A program made the translations under genes and the position numbers. Positions 1-13,900 of a DNA stretch of 62,000 nucleotides are shown here, piece by piece. The stretch's first letter is position 1. Each line of letters starts with the position of its first letter. Source of the DNA: Owenia fusiformis (Eukaryota > Annelida > Polychaeta > Sabellida > Oweniidae); NCBI GenBank assembly GCA_903813345.2, contig CAIIXF020000007.1, positions 17,533,564-17,595,563 of the forward strand, read 5' to 3'. The notes beneath the pieces were generated by a model. It had not been told where the DNA came from. It did no database searches and saw only the letters and a program-made list of their open reading frames with translations.

Positions 1-189
1 CACGAAAATCGTATTCACCTCCAAAGCTCGTGCAATAGAATTTTTATATTTCATAAAGTTAAATCATATTTTCTTGACTAATAATATATAGTCTGGTTTT
101 ATTTCATACAAAAATCATATTTGGATTTTGAACTAATGATTTTATGAAGAGAGTCATGCATATCATTAGATAAAAAGCTTATTTACTGG

Positions 190-302
190 TCGGGATTAAA
201 TATGTGTTTATTCCACGTGATAATATGATATTTTCCTCTGGCCATCTGGGCCCTCGGGAAATATCATATTGTCCCTTGGAATAAAACCCATAGTGAATCC
301 CT
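190..302. repeat. Small palindromic MITE-like hairpin
   Basis: The arms around GTTTATTCCACGTGATAA and its imperfect complement near 285 fold back on each other, with a CCCTCGGG motif in the loop. Similar hairpins, built from GGGTTTATCCC-like arms and a CCTCGGG or CCCGAGG core, occur near 14625-14720 and 40040-40140. This suggests a small dispersed hairpin family of about 110 bp. No target duplication was identified. Confidence 0.5.
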
Positions 303-984
303 CCATGTAAATAACCTCTATATATTAAGCCCTATCTCTAGGAGGTCCTTCATTAATACTTTATGACACTTTAATGTCGTTATTCATAAATACTATATGA
401 TACTTTAATGTCTGCTACTTATATTCTATATGAATATTTATGTTTATTGGATTGCGCAATTTATGACATTTCAGCCACGACAGTAAAATGTTTATTTATT
501 ACGTTTTAGTAATTGTTTGCCCCATTGTATCTGTGCATTTACTGTAAACTAAGATCAAGGCAATAACCAATGTCTCAAATTTACTATTTACACAAATTGA
601 ATTCATATTCATAACCAACCTTCTCATAAAATATATTAATATCATTTTCTCTTCCAAAAATACTTCTTTTTTATTTTCTAAAACATGTTGAATAATTTAA
701 TGTATTTTCCATCTTTTTGACTTCGTTAATGATAAATGTTATCATTGAAATGACAAAAAATGTTATTTTCATTAGCATCTAGCCTATTAAAAAAAGAAAA
801 CTCTCCTTTCCATATTTTTGATTGATAACCATGAAAATCAAGAAATTGTCCTTAAAATCTGCTTCAATAGAACAAGCATAACGATATCTATAAATTATGT
901 TTTCGAAACTATCAAGAAATGGTCCTGAAAATTTGCTTCAATAGAACAAGCAAAACGATATCAACAAATGATGTTTTCGAAACT

Positions 985-1440
985 CTTTACTCATCTCCAT
1001 CTCTTTTAGTCCTTTAAAGTCCCCGTGTAATGTTTGAAAATATGTTTTTATCATTCATTTACTATTTGTGATGACTTATGCAAAGATTTGACAATAGACA
1101 CACTTTTTCAATAATAAAATGCCATATCTAATGTGCCACTTCAATGCTTAAGCATATCAAAAATATTTTGCAAAGTGAGTGATGTCATCGATGACTCACT
1201 CAGTTGGCAAAATAGAGTTTTGAAAAAAATGATTTTTTTCTATGTAAGTCTTTTCTTAATATGCTTAACTTCAAAAATAAACCATTGTTGAGTGTCTAGA
1301 GCCAGGTTAAAAGGTAGAATATATTATGTTTCAGATATCATTGCACCATTGGTTTCTATGAGAACCAAAATATTTGAAATGCATTTTTCTCTGAACCATT
1401 TTCATGGATTGATGAGTTCATTTCTCGCTTATTTATGCAC
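985..1440. repeat. Dispersed repeat, copy 1 (partner 23930-24420)
   Basis: About 450 bp match 23930-24420 in the same orientation. Shared blocks include TTTGAAAATATGTTTTTATC, the AAAATGCCATATC region and TTTTCTCTGAACCATTTTCA. A related upstream fragment recurs near 45415-45510, including TTTCATTGAAAATATGTTCT. No coding potential is recognised. The copies have diverged and contain indels, as expected of an old interspersed repeat. Confidence 0.65.
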
Positions 1441-1815
1441 CGATTTTCTCAATTTCTTCGGTAAAAAACACGTGAGAATGAATGCTGTGCATTGATATTA
1501 ATTATCCCTTATTAAAAGATACGTGTAACCTCTAAGAGGTAGTTATAAAGAACAAAAAGTCCTTCAAAAATCACTTTTTGAAATATGTCACTTTGATAAC
1601 ATTGGGGGACATATGGGGACATATGGGGACTTTAAAATATTTTTCTCTGAAACAAGTGTTCAAATGTGACAACAATGCTTACTTGACTGAAAAACTGAAT
1701 AGGTGAATAAATATTATCTCCCAAAGGATTTCAGATAAAGTAGTTTGATAACCAAATGTTACATACAGGCAAGACAAAATTTTTTATTTTGTTAGTGAAA
1801 AAAAAGATATCTCAC

Positions 1816-1994
1816 CTTCCCAGCCTACTAAACAATCGCACATTGAAATCAGGAAATAACCGCTCGAATCGGTTTGATTCTCGGATTCAGTGCCAAATTC
1901 ACATTCTCCTTGACCACTGGAACAGTTTGTACAAATCCAAACTGTAATCCTGAACTCTGGAGATCTTGCTCCCAAATCATCTTCAGCGATAAAT
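1816..1994 (-). CDS. Mucin exon 13: EGF-like segment (last exon in window)
   Basis: The exon encodes SFIAEDDLGARSPEFRITVW, then ICTNCSSGQGECEFGTESEN and MCDCLVGWEG. The C..C....G.C...C.C..GW.G spacing is an EGF-like module. In this family EGF repeats follow the adhesion domains and precede the membrane anchor. The acceptor is CTGTAG at 1995 and the donor GGAAG/GTGAGA, phase 1, so a further exon must lie beyond the window. Confidence 0.85.
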
Positions 1995-4900
1995 CTACAG
2001 AAGCAAGTTAAGCACGTTCATGTTGTTGAATAAAATGAAGTACGATTAAATATATTGTTCTGTCTTGGGATAAATTCAACATTTTGAATTATAATTAATC
2101 TGTAGAAATGGTATCAAGTCCGTTGAAATACTCACAATAAATGGAATGGTGTCAGGTCCGAATTGAAATACTCATGATAAAGCAATGGCGCCATGTCTAC
2201 ATACTCACGATAGATTGAATGGTGTCAGGTTGAAATACTCATGATAATTTGAACGGTGTCAAGTCCGTTGAAATACTCATCATATCATATCATATCATGC
2301 TAGATCAATTGCGTCATGTCTGCATACTCACGATAAATTAAATGGTGTCAGGTCATTGGGAGTATATGAAAATGTCCTGGTGTCGTTATCGAAGATGGCC
2401 CCGTCAGGGAGCGGTGAAGTCGGTATAACGTAGATGGTTGAACTGTCGTTATCTGATACAGATATAGCAAACTTCGTGGCAGATCCAACCGTGAAATTTT
2501 GACTTAAGTCAACACTGAGCTGAGGTGCAAAATTCTCTGCAATCAAAGAAAAAATTATTTTCGCGATTTCAACAATAGTTTATGGATGTGAAGAAAATTA
2601 TAATTGGTTATACAGTGGGCAAGGCTCTCACCTATTTTTAAAATTGATCTTATAATCATTGTCACACATATTATTTATAAATGCAATATTTTAGAACAAT
2701 AAAAACAAAGAACATTTGAAAGTGTAGTTTCTTGGTTAGGTAAAAAATGGAATGAAAAATATATTTTATTGCTCAAAATAAAAATTAAATATGTCAATTA
2801 TTGAAAATTATTGTTTTTTGTATTTATTTATATTGGCCGCACTTTGAGGTATTGACTTCTCTAAGAAAAGCACACTAAGACAATTTTAGCAAAAATATAC
2901 TAATAATGCAATATCTGTATTAGATGTATGATTGTCCTTAATGACCACAACGTTTTTGCTCAAACAATACAATTAATTGTGAATACAATAATATGATATA
3001 ACCGACTATTCTTTTAGTAATTTTATACCTGCTTGCATTGCAGCATCTGTATTTTCAACATTGGTCGACAGCGTTGCATTTGCCATGTCATCATCTCCCG
3101 TTGCCAAGTAATCAAACATACAAGATATTTCTGACCTACACGTCTTATTAGCAGCGTCTCGTTGTTCTTGAGTGAATTCAGATAGGAAGAGAGGTTCGAA
3201 TGAGGCATCTGAGAAGTCGTCTGTCGAGGATCCATTCGGGTACCAGAATATTGATTGGTCTTGTGTTATCCTCCCTGGAAAGACAGCAGACCAATGAAGT
3301 TGTCCATGTATAGTGTTTCACTAAAATATTCTAAATATTCTACTCATCAAATAGTCAAATCCAAGATTTTAGACATAATTAATATACATTATGGGGAAAT
3401 AACAAATATTGATAAAATCTGACAGTTGTCTTCAAAATGTTTTTTGCTTTTAAAGTTTTCTGTTTAGGAATATTTAGTGAGTAAAAGAATATTGTTGGAT
3501 TAATACACATATAGATAGACATTATTTGAAATGTGCTTGGTTACAATGGTTGAATATCATGTTTGATGAATGGAAATTAGTGTGAGGGAACCCTTAATAA
3601 TACATACACAACTCTCCAAATCCACTATAGATCTCCTTGTCATTACTATCTTCTGAGAGGATCGTCCCGTTTGGCATTGTGAAGTCATCAGATGTATCCC
3701 CATTCATGGTTCCCATGAGGCCTTCAGTAACAATCGAGGTGTTGGTCAGCACAGGTGCAGTGACTGTTACTGAGAGACTGCGAACGGCAACTGATATATT
3801 CAGAGAGAATCCTGAAACAGGATAGTGTAATTTAATATTTGGCTATATTAAACACGACACATAGTCTCTGTACTTTCACATAAGGTTATCCGCTCAACTA
3901 TTTTCGAATTTGGGGAAACATCAGGCACATGTTCACACAACTCGTTAACAATATTCAAAATGATATTTCACTTAACAGGTTTAATATATTCAACACCAGG
4001 TAAGAAAGAAATAAGTGAAATGCTTACTTTCCTTTCAGATTCGAAAGACAAACATCTGTATGATCAACCTTAATCTTTATAGAAGTTATAACAAGGAAAT
4101 CAATGAAATGTTCCACAAAGATTTTCCTTTTGGACTCAAACAGATATTTTTTCTAAAATACAGGTCGGTCCAAAAGTAACAGGACTGGTGCTGTAGTGTT
4201 CTTTAAAATTTCAAATTGAAAAACACCTTTTGTGAAAAGACTGCAGCGAAATCTTCATTGATTTTTCACGAGTGTATTCATTTTTCATTCATTCTTCTTG
4301 AGGCTCTGTACTTCACATAACTTTACCCAAATATGGGCAACATCAGGCACTAGACTTAAATCAGGCGATCACAGTCGGGAAATGAGCAACATAAAGCACA
4401 ACTTCAAAGAATGTTCTATATGAAGAAGTTCGCCACTTTTATTAATGCTTTGAAATATCGTATGACACTTGGGACATAACTTACCACTAGCAAAGGCAGT
4501 GGTTATTACATTATCTTGAGTGTCAAGGCTAACACTGAGTCCTGTTTTCTCAAGTGTATCTGGCGGTTCTTCATTTGCTAGTTCTTCAACAGCACTTGTG
4601 ACATCAACACCGTTTACCCGTACAATCATATCTGAAATAGGATTGGCATGTGTTTATATTTGGAATACATGTACTTAAATAGGTTATACCAAGTCTTTAA
4701 TGCTATTAAGCCATTACGTTGAATATGTACCCACCGTTCAGATTGTCAGCCAGTTGTACATATAGCTTATCGGAGAGTTCATCCTTTGCAGCAAATGCAG
4801 TGAATACAGTAGCTTTAGTGATAGTCCCGTTTGATGTGACAGCCCTGGATGTCCTGCCCTGGAGAGTGAAATAATCATCCGTTGTCTGGATCAGTGTATA

Positions 4901-7900
4901 CTCTCCAAAACCATTGAATGTATACGTCTTGCCGTCTAATGTACGGACGTGGGGATCACCCCAGAACCATGCTAAAAATATGAAGGAGAGATTTGTATTT
5001 GGCCACTCAAGAACCCACAGGAGGGTTTTATCAGTCAATATTATATATTTGTTATGTCATGCCATGTCATGTCAAATAATGTCATGTCACCATCATGACT
5101 TCAAATTCACCATGCACACACAAATGTTAAGATAAATGACTTACTCCAACGTGGTGGTCTATAGTTTCGACAGGTATCCACGGGTCTAATAGAAGTGAAT
5201 AAGGGGCAGTAGTCTGAAGCCTCGCAGCAGTAATATCGGGGGAGACTGTCATTGTCTTTATATTTCCTGCTGTGCCTTCTGTTATGATAGCGTTCAAAGT
5301 GTCCCGCTCCGTATCTAACATCAGTCAGCAACGTTCCCCAAGATCTCCAACCGGACCACCAGTCATTATTGTAGCAGCACATCTACAAAATATAATCGAA
5401 GCTACACTTATCACAAAAATTATTTATCATTTGAATCTCGATTTTATTATTTCAAATATACGTACCTGCCCATGTCCATGTCTGCTAGGGAATCTCTGAT
5501 GTGCGCAATATGACCACCAATCCATGCGGAAACGCCTGTCTCTCCATGCCTGCCATACCATACATGGACATGGCTCCACTTCATTCTGTGCTCGCCTCAG
5601 ACTTGTGGATAAAGATTGTATATCCTTGATCGCCCAGCTGATACATTTTGCCCCGAAGTTTGGTTTATTCTCCCCATTCAAATCCAGGCGAAAGATCCAG
5701 CCACCAATTAACCCTTTAAATGAAAACGTGTTTCCGTTTATAGTATGTACAATATTACAAGTGATATGAAACTGTGGTGACAAAAAACAACAAAAAGGCA
5801 TACTATAATTAAATAAGAAAAGGTGTTCTTAAAAACATATTGTTGATTCTAACCTGTGTTTCCTTTCATGCGGCTTATACCAAGGATACCTTCCTTGCCA
5901 TATAGATAGTGATGGAAATAATTGAAGTTATCCCCTGCGTCGAAGCCGATGTTGACGTTCTTCCACCATTTCCAAGACATCTCACCATAATGGAATAATG
6001 AGTAAGTCCTGATACCATCCGTCACCAGAACAGTTTGATGATTTACAACCTGAGATATGATAAGTTTGTATATGGGTTAGCCAAAAAAGTAAATATTGTA
6101 AAAAGGAAGTGACTTTGGTATCTAAATTCTAAATAGGTGTCTTATTCTTATTATTGATGAAAATTGCTTAAAAATATGTCTGAGTTTTCATGACAGTGAC
6201 AATTCGTGACAGAAACTTGTTTTTTAGTTATTTTAGTGATAATGTTCCACAGCTATTTCTTAGCGCGATGCAACAGCGCCCAGTCACTAGGGAATTGATT
6301 TTACTTTCCACGGGTAACAATACTATTCCTGTAAATAGAGTGGTTCTAAAGCACTGGTGATCCACTCGATTACGCTGGTTACCGAAACTGTTCGTTTTGG
6401 TAACGAAATGTCGGAACATCGATATTTTTTCCTTATTCCACACGTTGTAGGCAGAATTCCCTGGACATTTTTAACACAAACGTGTATCAGTATCATATGT
6501 TTAACAAAATGAACATATTTGCGAACAAATAGTTCAGAAGACAACAGAATCGTCGATTTAATTCCTCACTTAAGTTACATAAACGGTTTTTCGAAAAACA
6601 GTTAAAGAGATCGAGTCGTCCAGATTTCTATTCTGAACAATCAGTAATGTCCCAATATGATTGCTCATAAAACATCATATATACCTTAGATATATCTTGA
6701 GACCATATCATAAGCACAATATCGACAATATATTGAGGATATCAACAGGACAACCAAAAGAACAACCAACCGTCAGAATTGAACGCAATAAGTCGAAAAC
6801 AGAATATAATGTTTTGTTGGATTTATCTATATTGTAACCCCTTATAGAAGCAATAAATATGGCTTCTCTAAGCCAAAATAATCTGAAGGAAAAAGCCAAT
6901 CAGACTGGAACAAATTTGAGCGGGCTTTTTAAATCTAATTTGAATTTCTATTGATGTAAGTGGAAATTCATCGCTCGGAACAATCATCGAATTGATACAG
7001 TTAACGAATTAATTCAAGCCTCAGAATTGATAAGTTGATAAACAAACTTGTTTTACATCAAATAACACGAAAAAATCAGGGGGTTACTCTAATTGTGTTT
7101 TTAGGAGACCCGATCTCTTTAAAGATCTGCACTTTTAACCCAAACCGTTAATGTAACCTAAGTGAGGAATTAAATTGGCGATTCTGTCGTTTTCAGAGCT
7201 GTTTTTTCGCAAACATGTACATTTTCTAAAACAAATGATACTGATATATGTTTGTGAGAAAAAATGTCGTTGGGATTCTGCCTACAACGCGTGAAATAAG
7301 GAAAAGAATCGTACCTTCGACGTTCCGACATTTTGTTACCAAAACGAACCGTTTCGGTAACCAGCGTAATCGAGCGGATCACCAGTGTAAAGCCTTAGCG
7401 AAGTAACCTCTTTTGTTTACATTTGCCAAAACATAAAGAAATTAGAAAATTTGTAATAACATTTAAAAAACTCGATAATCGGAACCGATTTCACTCGTCA
7501 GTGACGGGTACTGATTTAGTTGTACACAAACTGAGCGTGTCAGTGGTGTTTGTAATATCTCCAAATTAAATATTTCCCCAGTTGAATGAATTCAATCCAA
7601 GACTAAGTATTACCACGGAATGGATCATACAAAAGAATATTGAACTAACCCTACTATCACACCAATATAGTTCTCACTACGTTCTCGAAAACGGGCTTCA
7701 ACTGACTGTGTACGAACGGACGGAATGTACTTAGAACCGGTTGGGGTCTATTTACAAACTTCATAGAACGTCCTCGAACGGGTAGGTCCTCTAGATTGAC
7801 ACCAAGCAAGTTGCCACTGCGTTCTTCAAAACTGGTTTTAAACTGTGTGCGAACGGAATGAACGTAGCTACAATGGTCTACGGTCTGTTTACGAGCTTCA

Positions 7901-10900
7901 TGGACTTTCCTGGACGGGGAATGTGATTTAGAATTTTGAATCGATTCAAAATTCGATGGCGACCATACCGTTCTGTAATCAGGTCATGATGACCTTCTAG
8001 ACTTATGGACGCATTATACGACGTTGCACACCGACGTGGTGCGACCTGAACGAACTGCGAATGAGATGGATGTGTTGAAGACTGTTAATGAACGAAGTAG
8101 CTAATTATTTTAGACATATTTCCCGACCACAGCCAGATTGAGCCCGTTTTACGACGTTTTCGTAGGACTGGCAAGAACGGGTAAGAACTAGTTTGGTGTA
8201 ATAGGGGGGTAAAATGATCCATTCCGTGGTAATACGTTGAAAGACTAACTGGTGAAATATATAATTTGAAGAAAAACGACAAACGACACTGACATGCTCA
8301 GTTTGTGTATAACCAAAATACCGTAACTGATAAGTGAAATCGGTTCCAATTATCGAGGTTTTAAAAAGTTATGACAACTTTTCTATTTTTTTACGGTTTG
8401 GCGAAGGTAAACAAAGGAGGTTACTTCGCTAACCCTACTATCACACCAAACTACGTTCTCGAAAACGGGCTTCAACTGTGTACGAACGGACTGGACGTAC
8501 TTCGAACCGTTTGAGGTCTATTTACAAACTTCATCGAACGTACTCGAACGGGTAGGTCCTCTAGAACTTAGAACATGCTCAAAATGTTCTCGTGGTTGTC
8601 ACGTTCTACAATTAGAACGAGTGACAACGTACTAACGACGAGCTGGACGTACTACGAACGGAACCGTCGTACTTCAATCATACTAGGGACGTTTTTACAA
8701 CGAGTTGAACTGTCTGAGGACGTATTGAGAACGAGGCAGAGCTAATTGCAAACGGGTTTAAACTGAGTAAGAACGTATTAAAGACTGCTTATGAACGAGT
8801 TAGCAAAAATATAGCTATCACACCAAACAAGTTGCCACTACATTCTTCAAAACTGGTTTTAAACTGTGTGCGAACGGAATGAACGTAGCTGCAACTTTCT
8901 AAGGTCTATTTACGAACTTCATGAACGTTCTCAGACGGGAAGGTGATTCTAGAATTTTGAATCGATCCAAAATTCGATGGCGACGATACCGTTCTGTAAT
9001 CAGGTCATGATGACCTTCTAGACGAAGGGACGCGTTATAAGACGTTGCACACCGATCGTGGTACGACCTGAACGAACTGCGAATGAGATTGACGTATTGA
9101 AGACTGTTTACGAACGAAGTAGCTAATTATTTTAGAGATATTTCCCGACCACAGCCAGATTGAGCCCGTTTAACGACGTTTTCGTAGGACTGGCAAGAAC
9201 GGGTAAGAACTAGTTTGGTGTGATAGGGGGGTTAGGCTTTAGAACCACACTATGCCCAGGTATAGATTTGTCACCCCTGAAAAGTAAAATCAATTCCCTA
9301 GAGACTGGGCGCTGTTGTATTGCCTTCAGAAATAGCTGTGGAACATTATCTTCATTTCTGCAGGGTAAGGTCACCATTTTTACTGAAATGATCAATTATA
9401 TTCTGTGGTAATGTCAAGTTCATAAACGTCATAAACGAACGGTGTTAATGAGTACAATAACGCCTAGTATATATTTTACCTGTTTTTGCGCGGTAGAAGA
9501 ACGATCCTGCCAATAATAACACCACCGCCATGAGTAATAATCGACATTTTGGTAGCAGTAATGAGGATATGGATAGACCTCCTTCCACGTCACAACAGCC
9601 ATCCAAGTCGCCTCAAAATCAGCATTATTTGTATATTTTGATATGTCTCTACTTGCAAGATCGAGCATATTTTGGGCTTTGTCGTTATTTGCGTCCTCTC
9701 TGTTGTAAGTCTGGTAATACACCCCGGAGGTCGCTGATGTTTGTCGGGGATCATGGTCAGCCCAAAACGAGGCAACTATTGCAGTGCTCCTTCTACCCAG
9801 GGGGAATTGCTGGGCCCAATAATTACGATACGACCTTCCGAAACTAATGAGCCCATTGGTACTCACCTAAAATTAATAATAGGTGAATATATGCTTTCTG
9901 TGAAAATAAAAATAAAATGAAAATATTGAGTGTGATTGAGAGAATGTCAAGTATATTTATGAATGAATAGATGACACACTTACGTAAAAGTTTCGATATT
10001 TTCTGTTTCCGAAAAATAGTCCCCGTGGTATGCGAATTGCGTTTGAGGTTATATCGTCTCCATCTCTTATCTTTGTATCTCCCTCTTCAGAACCGTGTGG
10101 ATACAGTTGGGCAGTAGTTGCTGTAACATATTTGACAACATTATACAAGAAATTAAATTTCTAAATTGTTTACAAGAATAATAGATGTATTATCCGTGTA
10201 ACGTATATCTCTCCCTGTGTATGAGAAACTACATGAATAGGATCTTTTCATTGTGAAATATCATCCTAAAATACGGGTAAGTTTATATCATCAAATTATG
10301 TGCGAATCTAAATCTTAGAGCTATGTGAATGCCGAAATTCCCCAAGGAACTTTTATTTTGACCTATTATTTGAATTTCGGTCCAATTACATGCAGCATAA
10401 AACATCAAACAAATGGTAAACACAGCCAATGTCAAATTCAAGAGAATGCATTGTTATTCATGTACAATCACTCTCATTTACATATACATATACACCGTGC
10501 TTTACAGATAAATTAATAAGCTGTACTGTCGTTTGTTGTATTTTAACACCACGTATCGTACTAGAAAAATCAAAATGAACAATCATTATCATGGTTGCCC
10601 TATTTAATAAAACACAAATAAAACAATACAAAAACGTTTACTAATGTATATGCTAAGTATCAAATAATAAACTCATTTGTACTAAATACGTTTATCAATA
10701 CTATAACACTGGAGAGGAACTCTGGAAACGGATATGGGGTGCTTTTATCCTTCAAATCACAACAAAATATTTGGCAAGTATGTAGTTTTTGAGTTCCGGC
10801 TTCAAAATATGATTACAACTTATAACTTCTGCCATTGCTGGGATATTCAAAAATCAATTCCCTCAATTAGAAAACGAGGAAGAATTTACTAATGAAATGT

Positions 10901-13900
10901 ACTATTATTTATTTGGAGAATACAATTTGCTTACCTAAAGTTGCAGCAGCTGTAGTTGTCACAACGTCACTTACGGTTGACGTATCAACCGTCGTTGTCT
11001 GAGCCTGAGTTGTTGGGAGGGTGGGATTTGTAGCTGATGTTGCAACAGGACCATCTGTAGTAATTGAGACAGTTGTCGGTAAATTGGTATGAATTATGTC
11101 TGTTGTCAAACCATCAGTTGTCGGTTCATTTGTTTGAACTATAACAGTTGATGGTTCATCGGTTTCAATTATAACTGACTCAGTTGTAAAGACATCTATT
11201 TCTGTCGTAGGATCATCTGTTACAACTTCACCAGTCGTAGGTACATCTGTTTCACTTATGACTGATTCAGTTGTAATGCCATCTGTTTCTGTCGTAGGAT
11301 CATATGTTTCAACTTCATCAGTTGCAGGTTCATATGTTTCACTTATGACTGATTCAGTTGTAATGTCATCTATTTCTGTCATAGGATCATCTGTTTCAAC
11401 TCCATCAGTCGTAGGTTCATCCGTTTCAATTATGACTGATTCAGTTGTAATCTCATCTGATTCTGTTGTAGGATAATCTGTTTCAACTTCATTAGTCGTA
11501 GGTTCATATGTTTCAATTATGACTGATTCAGTTGTAATCTCATCTGATTCTGTTGTAGGATAATCTGTTTCAACTTCATCAGTCGTAGGTTCATATGTTT
11601 CAATTATGACTGATTCAGTTGTAATCTCATCTGATTCTGTTGTAGGATAATCTGTTTCAACTTCATTAGTCGTAGGTTCATTTGTTTCAATTATGACTGA
11701 TTCAGTTGTAATGTCATCTGATTCTGTCATAGGATCATATGTTTCAACTTCATCAGTCGTAGGTTCATATGTTTCAATTATGACTGATTCAGTTGTAATC
11801 TCATCTGATTCTGTTGTAGGATAATCTGTTTCAACTTCATTAGTCGTAGGTTCATCCGTTTCAATTATGACTGATTCAGTTGTAATCTCATCTGATTCTG
11901 TCGTAGGATCATCTGTTTCAACTTCATCAGTCGTAGGTTCATTTGTTTCAATTATGACTGATTCAGTTGTAATGTCATCTGATTCTGTCATAGGATCATA
12001 TGTTTCAACTTCATCAGTCGTAGGTTCATTTGTTTCACTTATGACTGATTCAGTTGTAATGTCATCTGATTCTGTCATAGGATCATATGTTTCAACTTCA
12101 TCAGTCGTAGGTTCATATGTTTCACTTATGACTGATTCAGTTGTAATGTCATCTGATTCTGTCATAGGATCATATGTTTCAACTTCATCAGTCGTAGGTT
12201 CATTTGTTTCACTTATGACTGATTCAGTTGTAATGTCATCTGATTCTGTCATAGGATCATATGTTTCAACTTCATCAGTCGTAGGTTCATATGTTTCACT
12301 TATGACTGATTCAGTTGTAATGTCATCTGATTCTGTCATAGGATCATATGTTTCAACTTCATCAGTCGTAGGTTCATTTGTTTCAAATATGACTGATTCA
12401 GTTGTTATGTAATCTGATTCTGTTGTAAGATCATCTGTTTCAAATTCATCAGTCTTAGATTCATATGTTTCACTTATGACTGATTCAGTTGTAATGTCAT
12501 CTGATTCTGTCATAGGATCATCTGTTTCAACTTCATCAGTCGTAGGTTCATTTGTTTCAATTATGACTGATTCAGTTGTTATGTAATCTGATTCTGTTGT
12601 AAGATCATCTGTTTCAAATTCATCAGTCTTAGATTCATATGTTTCACTTATGACTGATTCAGTTGTAATGTCATCTATTTCTGTCGTAGGATCATCTGTT
12701 TCAACTCCATCAGTCGTAGGCCCATCTGTATCAACTATGTCAGTCGTAGTTTCATCACCACTGCCAGTTGTAATGTCATCTGATTCTGTCGTAGGATCAT
12801 CTGTTTCAACGACATCAGTTGTAGGTTCATCTGTCTCAATATCAACTAATTCAGTTGTAATGTCATCTGATTCTGTCGTAGGATCATCTGTTTCAACGTC
12901 ATCAGTCGTAGGTTCATATGTTTCACTTATGACTGATTCAGTTGTAATGTCATCTATTTCTGTCGTAGGATCATCTGTTTCAACTCCATCAGTCGTAGGC
13001 CCATCTGTTTCAACTACGTCAGTCGTAGGTTCATCACCACTGCCAGTTGTAATGTCATCTGATTCTGTCGCAGGTTCATCTGTTTCAACGACAGAGGTAG
13101 TTGTTTCATTTGTAGAAATTTGTGTGATGACACTTTCGGTAACTGCAAAATTGTTTTGAATACAAATAACTTTATTTCATAACAATTCTCTTGATCTAGG
13201 AATAATATTTTAAAAGTGAACGCCCCTCCTTCTTCATTGATCAGTACTAGTTCTAATGATCTGGGACACGTACATTGCGGCATTCATGGGAGTATTCAGG
13301 CGTGAGAACTATCTCGTCAAAAATGTTAATATATATTGAAACTTTGAAAATATGTGTACAAGTAACATTAATTATCTCAAAGCCTTGAATTCTCGCTTAC
13401 ATCAGTTATATGTCCACTGGTGTCGTAAATCTGAAGATTATCTCTTGGCATATTATCAAGCCTTTTCCACATTTTCAACTCTGTATTCTTTGCTGCCACT
13501 TTTAAATCAAATCTATAGTTTCTTATTTCTAATTCATTAAGTATAAATCATGCAGTCATTGCCCATTGACTTTTTAATTTGTATAATTAAAGGAAGTATG
13601 AAATTAGTAAAATGAATGAGTAAAATGTTGGAAGCAATCTTGTGTTGTTTCACTAAAAATCTTAGTTTTATTTTTTGAAAAAAATATTGAGATATTTCAA
13701 GTAAAGAAGTTATTGAAAATTTAAAATAATCGAATTCATATGAATTGAAGCGCCATGTCCACTTCCATAAAAAATCAAGAATCAAGATTTTTAAAAAATG
13801 TCATGACATAGGGCGATGAGACAAAAATAACAATCCATAATAATTTTTATGCCATTCACCACAGGTGGTGGTGACACATTGTTAATAGTGTCCGAATTAT

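Larger units (their letters stand above)
1..1815. other. Intron or downstream sequence of the mucin gene with dispersed repeats
   Basis: I see no convincing exon here. The mucin gene's last visible exon ends at 1816 with a good GT donor on the minus strand, so this is probably intron and the gene continues beyond the window. The stretch holds a hairpin MITE near 190-302 and a dispersed repeat at about 985-1440 with a second copy at 23930-24420. Near 1604-1630 a short GGGGACATAT motif is repeated. The rest is AT-rich sequence without recognisable features. Confidence 0.6.
6238..9350. mobile_element. Element X: inverted-repeat element carrying nested insertions
   Basis: The outer arms 6238-6350 and 9235-9350 are inverted copies, starting GATAATGTTCCACAGC on the left and ending GCTGTGGAACATTATC on the right. 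The inner arms 6350-6600 and about 7120-7387 are also inverted copies, for example GGTGATCCACTCGATTACGC against GCGTAATCGAGCGGATCACC. Without the insertions at 7395-9234 the element would be about 1.3 kb and palindromic. No transposase is seen. I cannot assign a superfamily or a target duplication. Confidence 0.75.
6050..9479 (-). other. Mucin intron 4, filled by nested transposable elements
   Basis: This is the longest intron seen in the gene, and it splits the NIDO domain. Almost all of it, 6238-9350, is a nested set of inverted-repeat elements (X, Y, Z1, Z2, listed separately). Only about 190 bp at the left and 130 bp at the right are free of recognisable element sequence. Confidence 0.8.

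Noticed and set aside
11258-13159. Long plus-strand open frames (MTDSVVMSS-like repeats) opposite the mucin repeat exon
   Set aside because: They are antisense by-products of an 87-bp repeat, a multiple of three. The minus-strand frame has matched splice phases and domain continuity.
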